NCBI GenBank assembly: GCA_022829145.1
Contig: CM040750.1
Location: 1,002,501 to 1,066,500, forward strand
Source: Albula goreensis
Lineage: Eukaryota > Chordata > Actinopteri > Albuliformes > Albulidae
Length of the DNA stretch: 64,000 nt
Direction of reading: 5' to 3'
The notes below the pieces were generated by a model, which saw only the letters and a list, made by a program, of their open reading frames with translations, was not told the origin of the DNA and did not search any database. Shown piece after piece: positions 1 to 49,136 of this stretch; the stretch's first letter is position 1, and each line of letters opens with the position of its first letter. The position numbers and the translations under genes are program-made.

Positions 1-1980
1 TTTATACAGACCTTTGCATTGGGCTTTTCAAGAAATTGCGTTAATTGTCACTGTAGTTCAGCAATTCAACAATGAAGATTTATTTAACAGGCAGATACTA
101 GGATACAGCTATGTAACTAAATGTCACTATGATGTATTTATTTAGACATTAATGAAAATTGCAACAGCTGGTACTTAACTACATATTATATGCCTTCTGC
201 CTTCATAAGAAATAATGTACGGTACCTCTTTTAGCTACATTACATCATTACAATAAAGGGGAACACAGTATATTGGATGTATCGCAATCAAGATGTTTCA
301 ATAAAATGTGCAGAGGAAACAACATCTGTCATCATTAATCATCATCTGTAAATACCACACCACCAAACTCCCCGCTTGGGCATGGGTGCTGTTTGACCCC
401 AGGACCACAGACGTCATGTTTTACAATTGAGGGTCCTCAGTCAAAAGACGTATTGCTCCAATGTTGTCCCATGTTCAGTCTGAATGAAAGTTATATTCTT
501 CCTCTCTAAACATACACATGTTTTCCTCACTTTGCAAAAAGGATATGTATGGACAATCCTGACAGGGAAGTGCATTGAAAGTAGATAGAAACCAATATGA
601 GTGCTGCACAGCAGGCTACTTCATACAACAGAGGCCAGTATACTTCTTATAGTGTCAACAGAAGACATGCACTGCATGCAAGGTCCAAGCCGTGCTGCAT
701 TAGTCATTAATCCTGTTCCATTTTAAGTCAAACCATAAAAGTTATTACAGTATGCAATTCTCCAACTGACAGTATTAAAAAGAAACCAAAATATATTGTT
801 TTGTGTACATTTAGAATACAAAAAAAACATTAAGAATATAACTTTATATGCATCATATAAAATCATTGCTTAAATATTTGTTTAACTCACTAAGTTCCAG
901 AATAACTTGCTTTCATCTTAAAAGAAATACCATATTGAATGCATTCACAAGACTGTGGTGTGGAACATCAGTTCGTGGCACTGCATATGTAAAAGGAGCT
1001 GGATTATGATGCTGCCAAATCTGTAGATTCACCTCCATATTTCCACTCGAGACTAAATGTACTGCTTCCTATGGGCAACAACACTAATATCAACGTATTT
1101 GCTCGCCTGCTGTCACAAAACAAACATGTTTTGCTTTCCACACATAATAACCATACCTTTCGGGGAGCACTACAGCACGGATGGCAACAAAAAGGTCCCC
1201 TGGAACCTAATTAAAACGCTGGGTGAAGTGTGACTTTGTTTTCGTATCGAAGACTTCCTGACCTTAAGCGGACCTACGTGTCTACTATTTCTCCGTTAGT
1301 TTCCAACAATAAAGATCCGATGGTCGATTGTTACTGCATACGTTGTTGTCGTGATGAGTACACAGATTAGTTCTGCACAAATTATGTATTCAGCATTTAG
1401 CATCAGTCAGATTCGTCAACTCGATATGTTTCTATAGAGACAGTTGAAAATAACACATTTTCCCATGATACCTTCGTGCAGCATGCGAGCAGCACCGCAA
1501 GGTGGTTTGTTTAATAGTTTACTAGGTAACGTTGCTGTAGTGCCGCTACCTGAAGCACTGGACCAAGCTGCATGCAATTCAGTCTGCGCTTCCAACGCTT
1601 TCCGTTTCAAATCCAACCCATGCATCGTCTTCGATAAGTATTTTCATATTTGTTGAGAATTTCGCATGTTATTTTTATTCGACAAGATAGCAGCATAACT
1701 AATTTCGTTTATGCATGATATTTACTGCAGGTATTTTTATTCAAGTATAGGAACGGCCGCTTTCTTTAGCCAGCCTGCGAATCTCACCTGCAGTGAAACT
1801 AGAATTAATATAGCGATAATAGTATTATCGACTCATGGCGTTTTAATTATGACGGCGGTCGCGTATAGTCACGTTTTAGTTTTACATTGCCCATTCCAAA
1901 AGTATCTTTCACCTATGAAAAATTATACTGCGTGAAATTTCATAGTTCATAACTACATTAAGAGTTCATCTCCTTACACA
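1..1980. other. 5' flank of dcdc2, no gene recognised
   Basis: AT-rich single-copy sequence with no exon, RNA gene or repeat that I recognise. The promoter and any 5' untranslated exon of dcdc2 should lie here or further upstream, but no TATA box or CpG-dense block marks a start site. Short open frames at 1416-1656 and 1711-1935 have no recognisable protein content. Confidence 0.5.
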
Positions 1981-39984
<38,004 letters not shown>

Positions 39985-40239
39985 GAGAAAGATGCAATGA
40001 ATTAAGCAAAATATAAGACAGAGGATATTATAGAGAGAGACAGTAGTGTAGACACAGTACCTGCATTTCATCCTCAATATACCAAAAACACAGAAGACAA
40101 ACCATTTCAAAGCCGGACTGAAACGATAGCAATGTCCATAGAGATATATTTTTACTGTCACAGACAAAATGTACACAACATAAATATATTCAGACAAAAT
40201 AAGCTATGAGATGCACGTGTAGTGTTAATATAATTAGAT

Positions 40240-40245
40240 AATAAA
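40240..40245 (+). terminator. dcdc2: Candidate poly(A) signal of dcdc2
   Basis: AATAAA about 255 bp after the stop codon, the first canonical hexamer downstream. It implies a short 3' UTR of roughly 280 nt. Confidence 0.5.
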
Positions 40246-40262
40246 TTCAATCCTTTGCTTTA

Positions 40263-42420
40263 AATGGATACCGAAAATTAATGTTGAATGTTCATTTTAG
40301 AAATGGAAAGAAATGTAATTTCAGGTGAAAGTTACTTTTAGAGGGCTTCAGTGCTGCAGGTTTATGGCCCATCCCTAATCTATAGCTGTAATAGTTTGTG
40401 GCAGACTACAGTTATGGTTTCCTTATTTCACTACCTGACTACACCACTCTGTCAAAGCACTTGTGTAGAAATTGAGCAAGACCTGCCAACACTCATGCCA
40501 TACAGGTCTGTGATTAGCAAAAGCTGTCCATCTCCAATTTGTCTGTATTTCATGATTATTTGAAAACATTATGAAGATTATGAAAACTATTAAAGGGACA
40601 CACAGCCAAAATGATTTTATTTCTTGACAAAACTGTACAATTTTAATTATTCCTACAAATTTACAAACTGCCAAATTAAACATACCATTTTTCTGGATTT
40701 GTACCACAGAGTACATGGAAAAGCACTTCTTGTTTTGGGGAACCCGACAGACACTTTATGTTGGGGGAATGTGCTGCAGTATCCATAAACAAATTTAGGT
40801 TTTTCCACATATTACACAGTCAACAAATTAGACTCACATCTCACCCAAAAAAACTAGTTTTAGAAATGTAGAGGTTGTGTCATAACATGTGCTATATTGT
40901 ATATAGGACAAATCCACATAGTTTGCTTGATGTATTCCACATCAGTTTACTAATACATGCAGTGAAAAATAATGTTCTAATGTATTCCATGCACCACCCA
41001 GTTATTTAAGACACCACTGCATAACGACAGATGAGGCAGCTTCTTCTGACTGCACAAGACAACCAAGGTATCATGACAACAGAGTCTAGCTAGCAAAAAG
41101 CCTTTCAAACTGTCCATCGAGGAAATGACTCAAATAGCACTCTTCTGTTAAACAGGAGAAATCTTCTATTTTAGAATAAGGACACTCAATCACTGGCATT
41201 TTGAGCTCCAGCACTAACACCAGAGGCAATGTTAAGAATTTATTTTTTCTGTTAACAAGTTAGCTATCTAGCTTGCTTCCTACAGCTGAGATGGTAGGGC
41301 TAATTATGTAGCCTGCTGCCACAGAATTAGTCAGGACAAATAAACACGCCAAAACGGTGTTAACACAGGGAGGACTCACCACCTCCAAGCATTTCCTGTG
41401 ACTTTATTTCAGAGTTCCTCCTCTCTCAAATTGTTTCTACTCTGTTAGCATGTTGTGACTATGAGAATCAGAGTACATTTTGATGCCTTTATTATTGATC
41501 AGAAAATGGATGTCGAATTATCAAAAACTAAATTACCACTATATTGGAAGAGTATATGAAGCACTTGTGAAATACACCATAATGGTTTCCACGAAATCAG
41601 AGATTAACACCAAAAACCAGCAAAAGGGGGAAAGAAAAGAACAGCTTATCTGCTTCTGTCACAAGCTCTCACAACTGAAAATCCTCCCATTTTGGGGTTA
41701 TCTTTCAATGAAAATAAATCTCCCATATTGAGGCAATTTGTTGATGAATTTAAAATCGCAAAAAACCCACACAAGTCTGTCTGAAGAGCTTCCAGCTGGG
41801 ACTGCGCAACACCACATCACATAGAGCATAGCTCCTCACCTTCCAGCACAATTCCCAACTGCAACTGAACACTCGCGTACATATGTACTCTGTGGCTTTA
41901 GCCACAGGTGGCCTAAATCAGACAGGAGCAGCCCATTAACCAATGGCCACTGCACCCATCACCCTCAGCATGAAAACCAGACATGGACTACCAGAAATAT
42001 GCCATAGCCACTGGCACCCACAATATCACATATAAACAGATCAGCTACTAGCTACCTGATTCATAAATTCTGACTGAATGCAGCTCACTTAATTCAACTC
42101 TGTCATTCATCTGTACTTCTCAGGCTAATGTCCTTGGATGTAGAGAGGACCTTGTCTCAGGTGGAATGATAGTATTTGTTTTACGCATTGGGTTTGACCC
42201 AAAGTGCTATTAGCAGTTCTCACAAATATATTATATACTTAGACTATTTCATTATACCACAGAACAAGACAAGGGTGCACATTGTTGCCATTGCTTCTTG
42301 CATTGGTTATTGGACTCATTGCTTGTACTCTACAATGCAGTCATCAAGCATAAGTTGGTGCTCAAGTGGACAACGGAACAAAGGGTGCTATTTTATATCG
42401 GTGATGTATATGCCCTATAC
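40263..42420. other. Intergenic region between dcdc2 and nrsn1, first part
   Basis: AT-rich unique sequence. No gene, RNA or clear repeat is recognisable. Confidence 0.5.
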
Positions 42421-42607
42421 CAGTGGCTCTTACCCCTGGTCCTGGAAAGTTTTTGTTGCTACTTGGCACTTATTGACCAATAAAAAAAATCACTGATTAC
42501 ACAGCAACGTGGCCTCGCCTGGTTGCTTGGGGATGACCTTCCTATGGAATTCCAGGTGAAAGCCAAAACCAGCATTCACTACATCTCTCCAGGACCTGGA
42601 GTGAGGA
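42421..42607. mobile_element. Non-autonomous element with inverted ends
   Basis: The left end CCCCTGGTCCTGGAAAG is matched in inverse orientation by CTCTCCAGGACCTGGAGTG at the right end. The interior shares wording with 31816-31965. Same family style as the foldback element at 38205-38389. Confidence 0.5.
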
Positions 42608-42749
42608 ACACTTAGCAATTCCAAACTCAGTTAACCTATTTCCCAGCAGCCCTTTGGGATGCATTTAATATGCTCTAAATGTAAAATATATCAAAATAAG
42701 ACTTAACTGCTCTGATCAGTGGACTTATGTCCTACGTTTCAACACAGCC

Positions 42750-44359
42750 CAGGGCTCAACACTTACTTTTAAAAGTGGTTGCCATGCTTGGCAACCAGGC
42801 ATTAGCTTTTGGTTGCCAACATTGAAAATATGGTTGCCATGCTTTAACCTATACATGGAATGCATTGTACCCTATGTTTTAATAGTAAAGCAACATGAAA
42901 GAATCTTCACAAAATATATATTTAGATAAGAACTTATTATATTAAGAACTTATATAAGAACTTATTTAGATAAGAAATATCCTTTGTTTGCCTGCCGTTT
43001 AAGAGTTACTTTACAGCAATTGTATCCATAAGGGTTTTAACACTGCTGAACTGTCATCCTTGATTGCAGGTGTAACCAACCAGCAGTGTTAGTTTTAGAT
43101 GATACTAATTTAATATCATCAGAACTATACCATTCAAGAACCTCCAGGACAAGGTTCTTCACAGCTCCACCAGTAAACTGGTATTAAGTGTTTGTAGTGT
43201 CACTGCAATACTATATACCTACTTTAAAGAGGTTATTGCTACAAAGCACACTGCAGACCTCTCACACACTCATACACACTCATATACCAGGTATATGCTG
43301 ACCTTGCTTTGCGACCCTACATTACACATTTGAGCTGAGCAGAGGATGGCAGTGCAAGACTAAGTATACTCAGTAATTTTTTTTTTTAAATCATAATCAT
43401 ATCCTTATTTTACAACGTTGTGGTTTGCAAGATTGTTTATCTAGTAGGCGAAATTACAACAGACAACATACCTTCTGCAAGCCTGATAAGATCTGTAGCT
43501 TGTCAGTCGCGTCAAATCAGAGCCGTTCTTGATTTGAAGGTCAAGCAGATGAGGTAACATTGTAAAGGGCTCTTCGCCTTTGTGAACGCAGGAATCAGTG
43601 TTGAAAAGCTTGACCCGGATAGTCACCATTTGCAGGTTTTTCTTGTGTATATCGGTTTCCATGGGCCCTTGAGAAAGTGTTCCTGTTCGGGCGCCCGCAT
43701 CCTCATCCAATTTTTTGCCTCCCTCTCCTGAGGCGTCGAATTCCAATGTTTATCAAACCCCTCGGTTCTATAAGATGTGTTTCCTTGGACGAGTGAATTT
43801 GTTTTATCACTAATGGAGGTTTCCGTTAAACATGTCTCACAAAACAACTTCCCATGGCTTGCCGGTATATTTCGCCCAAGCTTTGACTAAGTTTCGACTT
43901 TTCTTTTGTTCAGATTCGGCTGTGTCAATATCAGTATTTTTCTGTCGTCGTGTAGATAATTTTGGGATGTTGACGGGTTATCGCATGACTTTTAATTCCA
44001 CAGTCAAATAATTTTGTTTGTTTCGCCATTGCTACAACGTTGGCCTGGGCTACGACAGGCAACGAGCGCGCCAACTCCCTCACAAATGGGTGCGTAATCG
44101 ACCACGCGAGTGGAGTACAAGCCAATCAGAATGCCTGATGCAATGCTGGTGAGATTCGCTCGTGCTTTAACGAGATAATAAAATAACATATTAATATTGA
44201 TTTGAAACAAGATTTAGTATAGTCATACTCGTTTTTAAGGTTGTATTTGTGATTGCCTGTGTAAAAGCTTACTGGAAAAAAGTGCTTGCCAAGGGTGGCA
44301 AACAGTTACCACGAAATGGTTGCCAAGGGCAACCGGGCAACTGTTCCTGTCGAGCCCTG
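42750..44359 (-). mobile_element. hAT-like DNA transposon relic
   Basis: The ends are CAGGGCTCAACA and TGTCGAGCCCTG, an inverted pair with one mismatch, in the style of hAT termini. Subterminal GGTTGCCA and GGCAACC words recur at both ends. A 7-bp CAGCCCA occurs at 42745-42751 and again at 44360-44366; it is a likely target-site duplication that overlaps the first two bases of the left end, so the exact edge is uncertain. The interior holds broken minus-strand coding remnants. Confidence 0.65.
43441..44031 (-). pseudogene. Broken coding remnant inside the hAT-like element
   Basis: A reading from 44031 begins MAKQTKLFDCGIKSHAI and stops near 43931. Further open pieces in shifted frames follow, such as GDKTNSLVQG-type and DLQIKNGSDLTRL segments. 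GC content is higher than in the flanks. It may be the N-terminal part of a hAT transposase of the KIAA1586/ZNF862-like kind, but the catalytic core is absent and the match is from memory. Confidence 0.4.
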
Positions 44360-44574
44360 CAGCCCAAGCGGGAACATAACATCGTAGTCTGCTAGTCCAA
44401 TCATAAAGGAGAACTTGGAGAAAGTAATTGCATTGCCAGACAGGTAGTTAGACAGCTAGCCGAATAGTTAGCTGAATAGCTGGGTGAACCGGTAGTTCAT
44501 AGTCAGCTTATAGCTAGTTGACCAGCAATGTATACTGCTAACTGGTTAGCTTGCTAGGTTTTGATTAGAACTAC

Positions 44575-44800
44575 AAGTGGAAAATTGACACACCCTCCAG
44601 GTCAAAGACCGGCTCATCGTTTGGCCAGACAGCAGTAGATACGCGAATTCGCCAGGTTAATGTTCACCAATGTTGAACTGAAGGCGAAATATTCGCGCGG
44701 TGCAGCAGAACTCCATTCAAGTCACTGATAGGGGGCGGAAAATTTCAACGCTTCCGGTAGCAGAATTCTGCCTGAAGAATTTCGCCAAGTGTGACCGACC
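44575..44800. mobile_element. Possible MITE, GC-rich
   Basis: A GC-rich island with repeated GCGAATTCGCC, GCGAAATATTCGCGCGG and AATTTCGCC words and GGTC/GACC-type ends, in AT-rich DNA. It resembles short non-autonomous DNA transposons of teleosts. Edges and family are unresolved. Confidence 0.3.
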
Positions 44801-45360
44801 CATTATTGTTTGAAATAAATACATAAATTCTGATTTCACCTGAAGTTTGTATACGTTTTGAATAAAATAAAAAATCATTCTTCTTTCACAGTCACATTGT
44901 TAAAATGAGACTGGTATACTGGCAGTGTCCTCCGCCCTTCGTTCACTACACATATAGCCTGTTTTCAACTAGCTTCATGTTTCCCAGCAAAGAACCCTCA
45001 GATACACCACCTTCATGTTTCTCAGATGGGCCTCTATTGCCCAGCCCTTCATGAGTGATTGTCGGGTATGTCTGAGCGAGGTGATAGGATCTGACAGATG
45101 GAAAATGTGGCTTCTGTCTCTCCTGGTACACAAGTCCCACCACAAAGCACTGAGTCCACTACTCGTGACTGTGAGTATACACATGAATAGAATGTGCATG
45201 GGTGCACAGCTATGAAACAAACATACTGAGTGTCAAGTGCTAATTACATCTTTATTATATCCACTGAAAGTGATAAAAACTATTTTGGGTTACAGATCTG
45301 AATACTTTGAACAATGTTCTTTTCTTGGTGACAAGTGAAAATCATTTATAGCTGTACCTT
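44801..45360. other. Intergenic segment, nothing recognised
   Basis: Unique sequence before the inverted repeat. Short open frames on both strands have no recognisable content. Confidence 0.5.
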
Positions 45361-45476
45361 AATTTGTTGCCTGTTTTTCAAATAGGAAATAGTTCTAATT
45401 GGACAAAATTAACTACTCTCTGCTTTTCCCATCACGGCACATCAGCTCCTGAGCGCATTCAGTACATATTACAGAA
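45361..45476 (+). repeat. Long inverted repeat, left arm
   Basis: 116 bp from AATTTGTTGCCTGTTTTTC to GTACATATTACAGAA. It is the reverse complement of 45691-45807 with one substitution and one single-base indel. Confidence 0.95.
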
Positions 45477-45647
45477 ACCAGAACATCAGCGTCGTGTGAC
45501 ACCTGCCTGCTCCCCATCTCCTGATGGAAATGTGACCCTGCTTTTTATTCCTCTCTATTCCACCATATCTTCACCCCCAGTTTGAGAGGCTAAATTGCTG
45601 TAGGCTTCTCATGAGTACCCCATAAAATTTTTTAATGTTGTAATTTA

Positions 45648-45685
45648 TTAATTAATTAATATTAATAATAATATTAATTAATTAA
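45648..45685. repeat. AT palindrome within the inverted-repeat spacer
   Basis: TTAATTAATTAATATTA at 45648-45664 is perfectly complementary to 45669-45685 across a 4-nt loop. A likely cruciform or breakpoint sequence. Confidence 0.9.
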
Positions 45686-45690
45686 ATTAA

Positions 45691-45807
45691 TTCTGTAATA
45701 TGTACTGAATGCGCTCAGGAGCTGATGTGCTGTGATGGGAAAAGCAGAGAGTAGTTAATTTTGTCCAATTAGAACTATTTCCTATTTGAGAAAACAGGCA
45801 ACAAATT
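45691..45807 (-). repeat. Long inverted repeat, right arm
   Basis: 117 bp, the inverse copy of 45361-45476, separated from it by a 214-bp spacer. No terminal duplication is obvious outside the arms. Confidence 0.95.
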
Positions 45808-45959
45808 TTTCTTTTCTTTTTTCCTTTTTGTCATGTCACTCAGCTGATAGCAACAGGGGCCAGCCTTTTGCAGTGATGAGATTACCACTAACATAAAAAT
45901 ATTGGTCTGCTTACACAATCACAGATTTGAAATCACTTCACAGCACACATCTACAATGT

Positions 45960-46182
45960 TTATGTCATGTGCATAATGCAGCTATGTCATGTGCACAGAA
46001 AAAGCACGTAATACAATTATGTCATGTGTAGAGAAAAAGCACATAATACAAATATATCATGTGTACAGAAAAATCACATGTTATATTCATAGAAAAAGCA
46101 CATAATGTAACTATGTTATGTGTACAGAGGAAGCACATAACTATGTCATGTGTACAGAAAAACCACATAATACAACTATGCA
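45960..46182. repeat. About 36-bp degenerate tandem repeat, six copies
   Basis: The unit reads approximately CTATGTCATGTGTACAGAAA followed by AAGCACATAATACAA. Copies differ by substitutions and small indels. Confidence 0.85.
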
Positions 46183-47144
46183 CACCATGACAGCACAAAA
46201 GGATGTGGAGAAGGGACATTAGCTTTATTAGTTGTGCACTTGTCTGGGACTGATGTGTGATTGTACAATGAAGATCAGCTTTGTGAGGTGTTTCTCAGTG
46301 TGAATCTGTGAGTCTTGTGTTGATATTTATGATACATTATTGCAATCTGAGGTTGGACAGTAATTGCAAGATATTTTTAACTAAGTCTGATTTACTCAGT
46401 TTGAGATAGCAGTTGTATTCTCAGAAATGAGCAAGTCTGCCAATAAAGTGTTTACCTGAAACGAATGCTGGCAGGTGCTCTACAAGGACTCTCAACATGT
46501 TTTACTCTGGAGGGCTGCAGAAAGAGGAACTGTTATATTTTGAAGAACGTGGCTCTGTTTGTAATTTAAATGCAATATGACAGACACAAAAAGTCATAGT
46601 CGTATTGCTGGCAGGGAAAGTGACATGAAAAAAGTAAGATTGAGGTTGAAACTGTTGGGATTAGATATTTCCAAAAATTGATCAACCCATTTCCCAGGAT
46701 TTTGGCATTCAGATAAGCTGATAAAACAGATTAAAACTGTCATTTCTGCTGTATCATTTCAAAAGAATGCAGCTGAAAATCTAGACTGATGGTCAGACAT
46801 GCAGCAGTTTCACTCTGTGCATCTCCTCTCAGAACCACTCAGAACATTCATTATTAGATCAAAAATTCTGAAGCGACAGAGATCAGAAATCCAAATGTTT
46901 TTTTGTCTCAGTGTTAAAAGTGTCCATTTACATTTTTCATATTTAATAAAAACAGAAACAACACAATAAAATAGAACAGAACATGGTAATTTGTTCCTAA
47001 AAACTGGATAATTATTGCCATTTGAAATGTCCCACCAAAACTGAATCATGACAATAATCAAATTATAAACGGGTATTTGTATTGGTGTCCCGCATCTGCC
47101 TGATGGTCTGAGCCAATGTGCGGAGGGGCTCGCGCTGTTTGCCG
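46183..47144 (-). other. Probable nrsn1 3' untranslated region and downstream DNA
   Basis: No gene on either strand. TTTATT at 46224-46229 reads AATAAA on the minus strand, about 0.9 kb past the nrsn1 stop, and is a possible poly(A) signal. Confidence 0.4.
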
Positions 47145-47543
47145 TCAGGTTTTGGGAATGGGCTGAATGTTCTGAACTTTGGACAGGGTGACGGGGACCT
47201 TCCTCTCGCCCGGTGTGGGGGCCCGCGTCACAGGGAGGACGGCGGCCTGAAGCTCCGCCAGCTTCTCCCTGAACCTGTGCTGGAGGTAGCGGTCCTCCTG
47301 GGAGCTGCTGTGGGTGAAAGCAGACAGCAGGAGGCCCAGCGTGGCGAGACTTCCCCCTACACAGAACAGCACGCTGCCCACCAGCTTACACTGCTCCAGG
47401 GCCTGGTTGAAATCTGCGGCCCGGCTGTCCACAAACACAAGCTCCTCCTCCCCGAAGGTTACGATCTTAGCCGGAGAAGCATAGCCCACGGTCAGCACGG
47501 TCAGACCAACGATTAGCATCAGGGTCCCGAACACCAGACACAC
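47145..47543 (-). CDS. nrsn1: nrsn1 coding exon 2 (both membrane segments, C-terminus)
   Basis: 132 codons plus TGA. It is much GC-richer than the surrounding DNA and fully open. It begins GTG TGT CTG GTG TTC GGG after a CTACCTACAG acceptor. Confidence 0.96.
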   Translation of the reverse strand: MCLVFGTLMLIVGLTVLTVGYASPAKIVTFGEEELVFVDSRAADFNQALEQCKLVGSVLFCVGGSLATLGLLLSAFTHSSSQEDRYLQHRFREKLAELQAAVLPVTRAPTPGERKVPVTLSKVQNIQPIPKT

Positions 47544-49072
47544 CTGTAGGTAGAGATACAGAGATCAGGACCCGAATGCCAGACACACCTGCAGGTGGAG
47601 ATACAGAGATCAGGACCCGAATGCCAGACACACCTGTTGGTGGAGATACAGAGATCAGGACCCGAATGCCAGACACACCTGTAGGTGGAGATACAGAGAT
47701 CAGGACCCGAATGCCAGACACACCTGTGGGTGGAGATACAGAGATCAGGACCCGAATGCCAGATACACCTGTAGGTAGAGATACAGAGATCAGGACCCGA
47801 ATGCCAGACACACCTGTAGGTAGAGATACAGAGATCAGGACCCGAATGCCAGACACACCTGTAGGTAGAGATACAGAGATCAGGGTCCAGAATGCCAGAC
47901 ACACCTGCAGATGGAGATACAGAGATCAGGACCCGAATGCCAGACACACCTGTAGGTGGAGATACAGAGATCAGGACCCGAATGCCAGACACACCTGTAG
48001 GTGGAGATACAGAGATCAGGACCCGAATGCCAGACACACCTGTAGGTGGAGATACAGAGATCAGGACCCGAATGCCAGACACACCTGTAGGTGGAGATAC
48101 AGAGATCAGGACCCGAATGCCAGACACACCTGTAGGTGGAGATACAGAGACACACCTCAGGACCCCCGAATGCCAGACACACCTGCAGAGATCAGGACCC
48201 GAATGCCAGACACACCTGTAGGTAGAGATACAGAGATCAGGACCCGAATGCCAGACACACCTGTAGAGATACAGAGATCAGGACCCGAATGCCAGACACA
48301 CCTGTAGGTAGAGATACAGAGATCAGGACCCGAATGCCAGACACACCTGTAGGTAGAGATACAGAGATCAGGACCCGAATGCCAGACACACCTGTAGGTA
48401 GAGATACAGAGATCAGGACCCGAATGCCAGACACACCTGTAGGTAGAGATACAGAGATCAGGACCCGGATGCCAGACACACTTGCAGATGGAGATACAGA
48501 GATCAGGACCCGAATGCCAGACACACCTGTAGGTAGAGATACAGAGATCAGGACCCGAATGCCAGACACACCTGTAGGTGGAGATACAGAGATCAGGACC
48601 CGAATGCCAGACACACCTGTAGGTGGAGATACAGAGATCAGGACCCGAATGCCAGACACACCTGTAGGTGGAGATACAGAGATCAGGACCCGAATGCCAG
48701 ACACACCTGTAGGTGGAGATACAGAGATCAGGACCCGAATGCCAGACACACCTGTAGGTGGAGATACAGAGATCAGACACACCTGTAGGTCAGAGATCAG
48801 GACCCGATGCCAGACACACCTGTAGGTAGAGATACAGAGATCAGGACCCGAATGCCAGACATACCTGTAGGTAGAGATACAGAGATCAGGACCCGAATGC
48901 CAGACACACTTGCAGATGGAGATACAGAGATCAGGCCCTGAATGCCAGACACACCTGTAGGTGGAGATACAGAGATCAGGATCTGAATGCAAGACGCAAG
49001 ACTAGGTGTAGGTGGAGATGCTCTTCTTTATCTACATAATTCAATTTAACATGGTAAACAATACCTATATAA

Positions 49073-49136
<64 letters not shown>

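Noticed and set aside
1062-1080. RFX X-box (ciliary gene motif) near dcdc2: GCTTCC and GGCAAC half-sites
   Set aside because: The spacer between half-sites is four bases, longer than the usual one to three, and the position is about 0.9 kb upstream with no mapped start site.
43441-43847. Two overlapping minus-strand open frames as a small gene
   Set aside because: They lie wholly inside an element with hAT-like ends and are broken by stops and frame changes, so they are transposon remnants.
44946-45220. Possible processed gene fragment on the minus strand
   Set aside because: Open frames are short and overlapping in two phases, with no recognisable domain or poly(A) remnant.
47467-48992. 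Long open frames on both strands across the 45-bp array
   Set aside because: The unit is 45 bp, a multiple of three, so a stop-free frame is simply repeated. These frames do not continue into the true nrsn1 frame.
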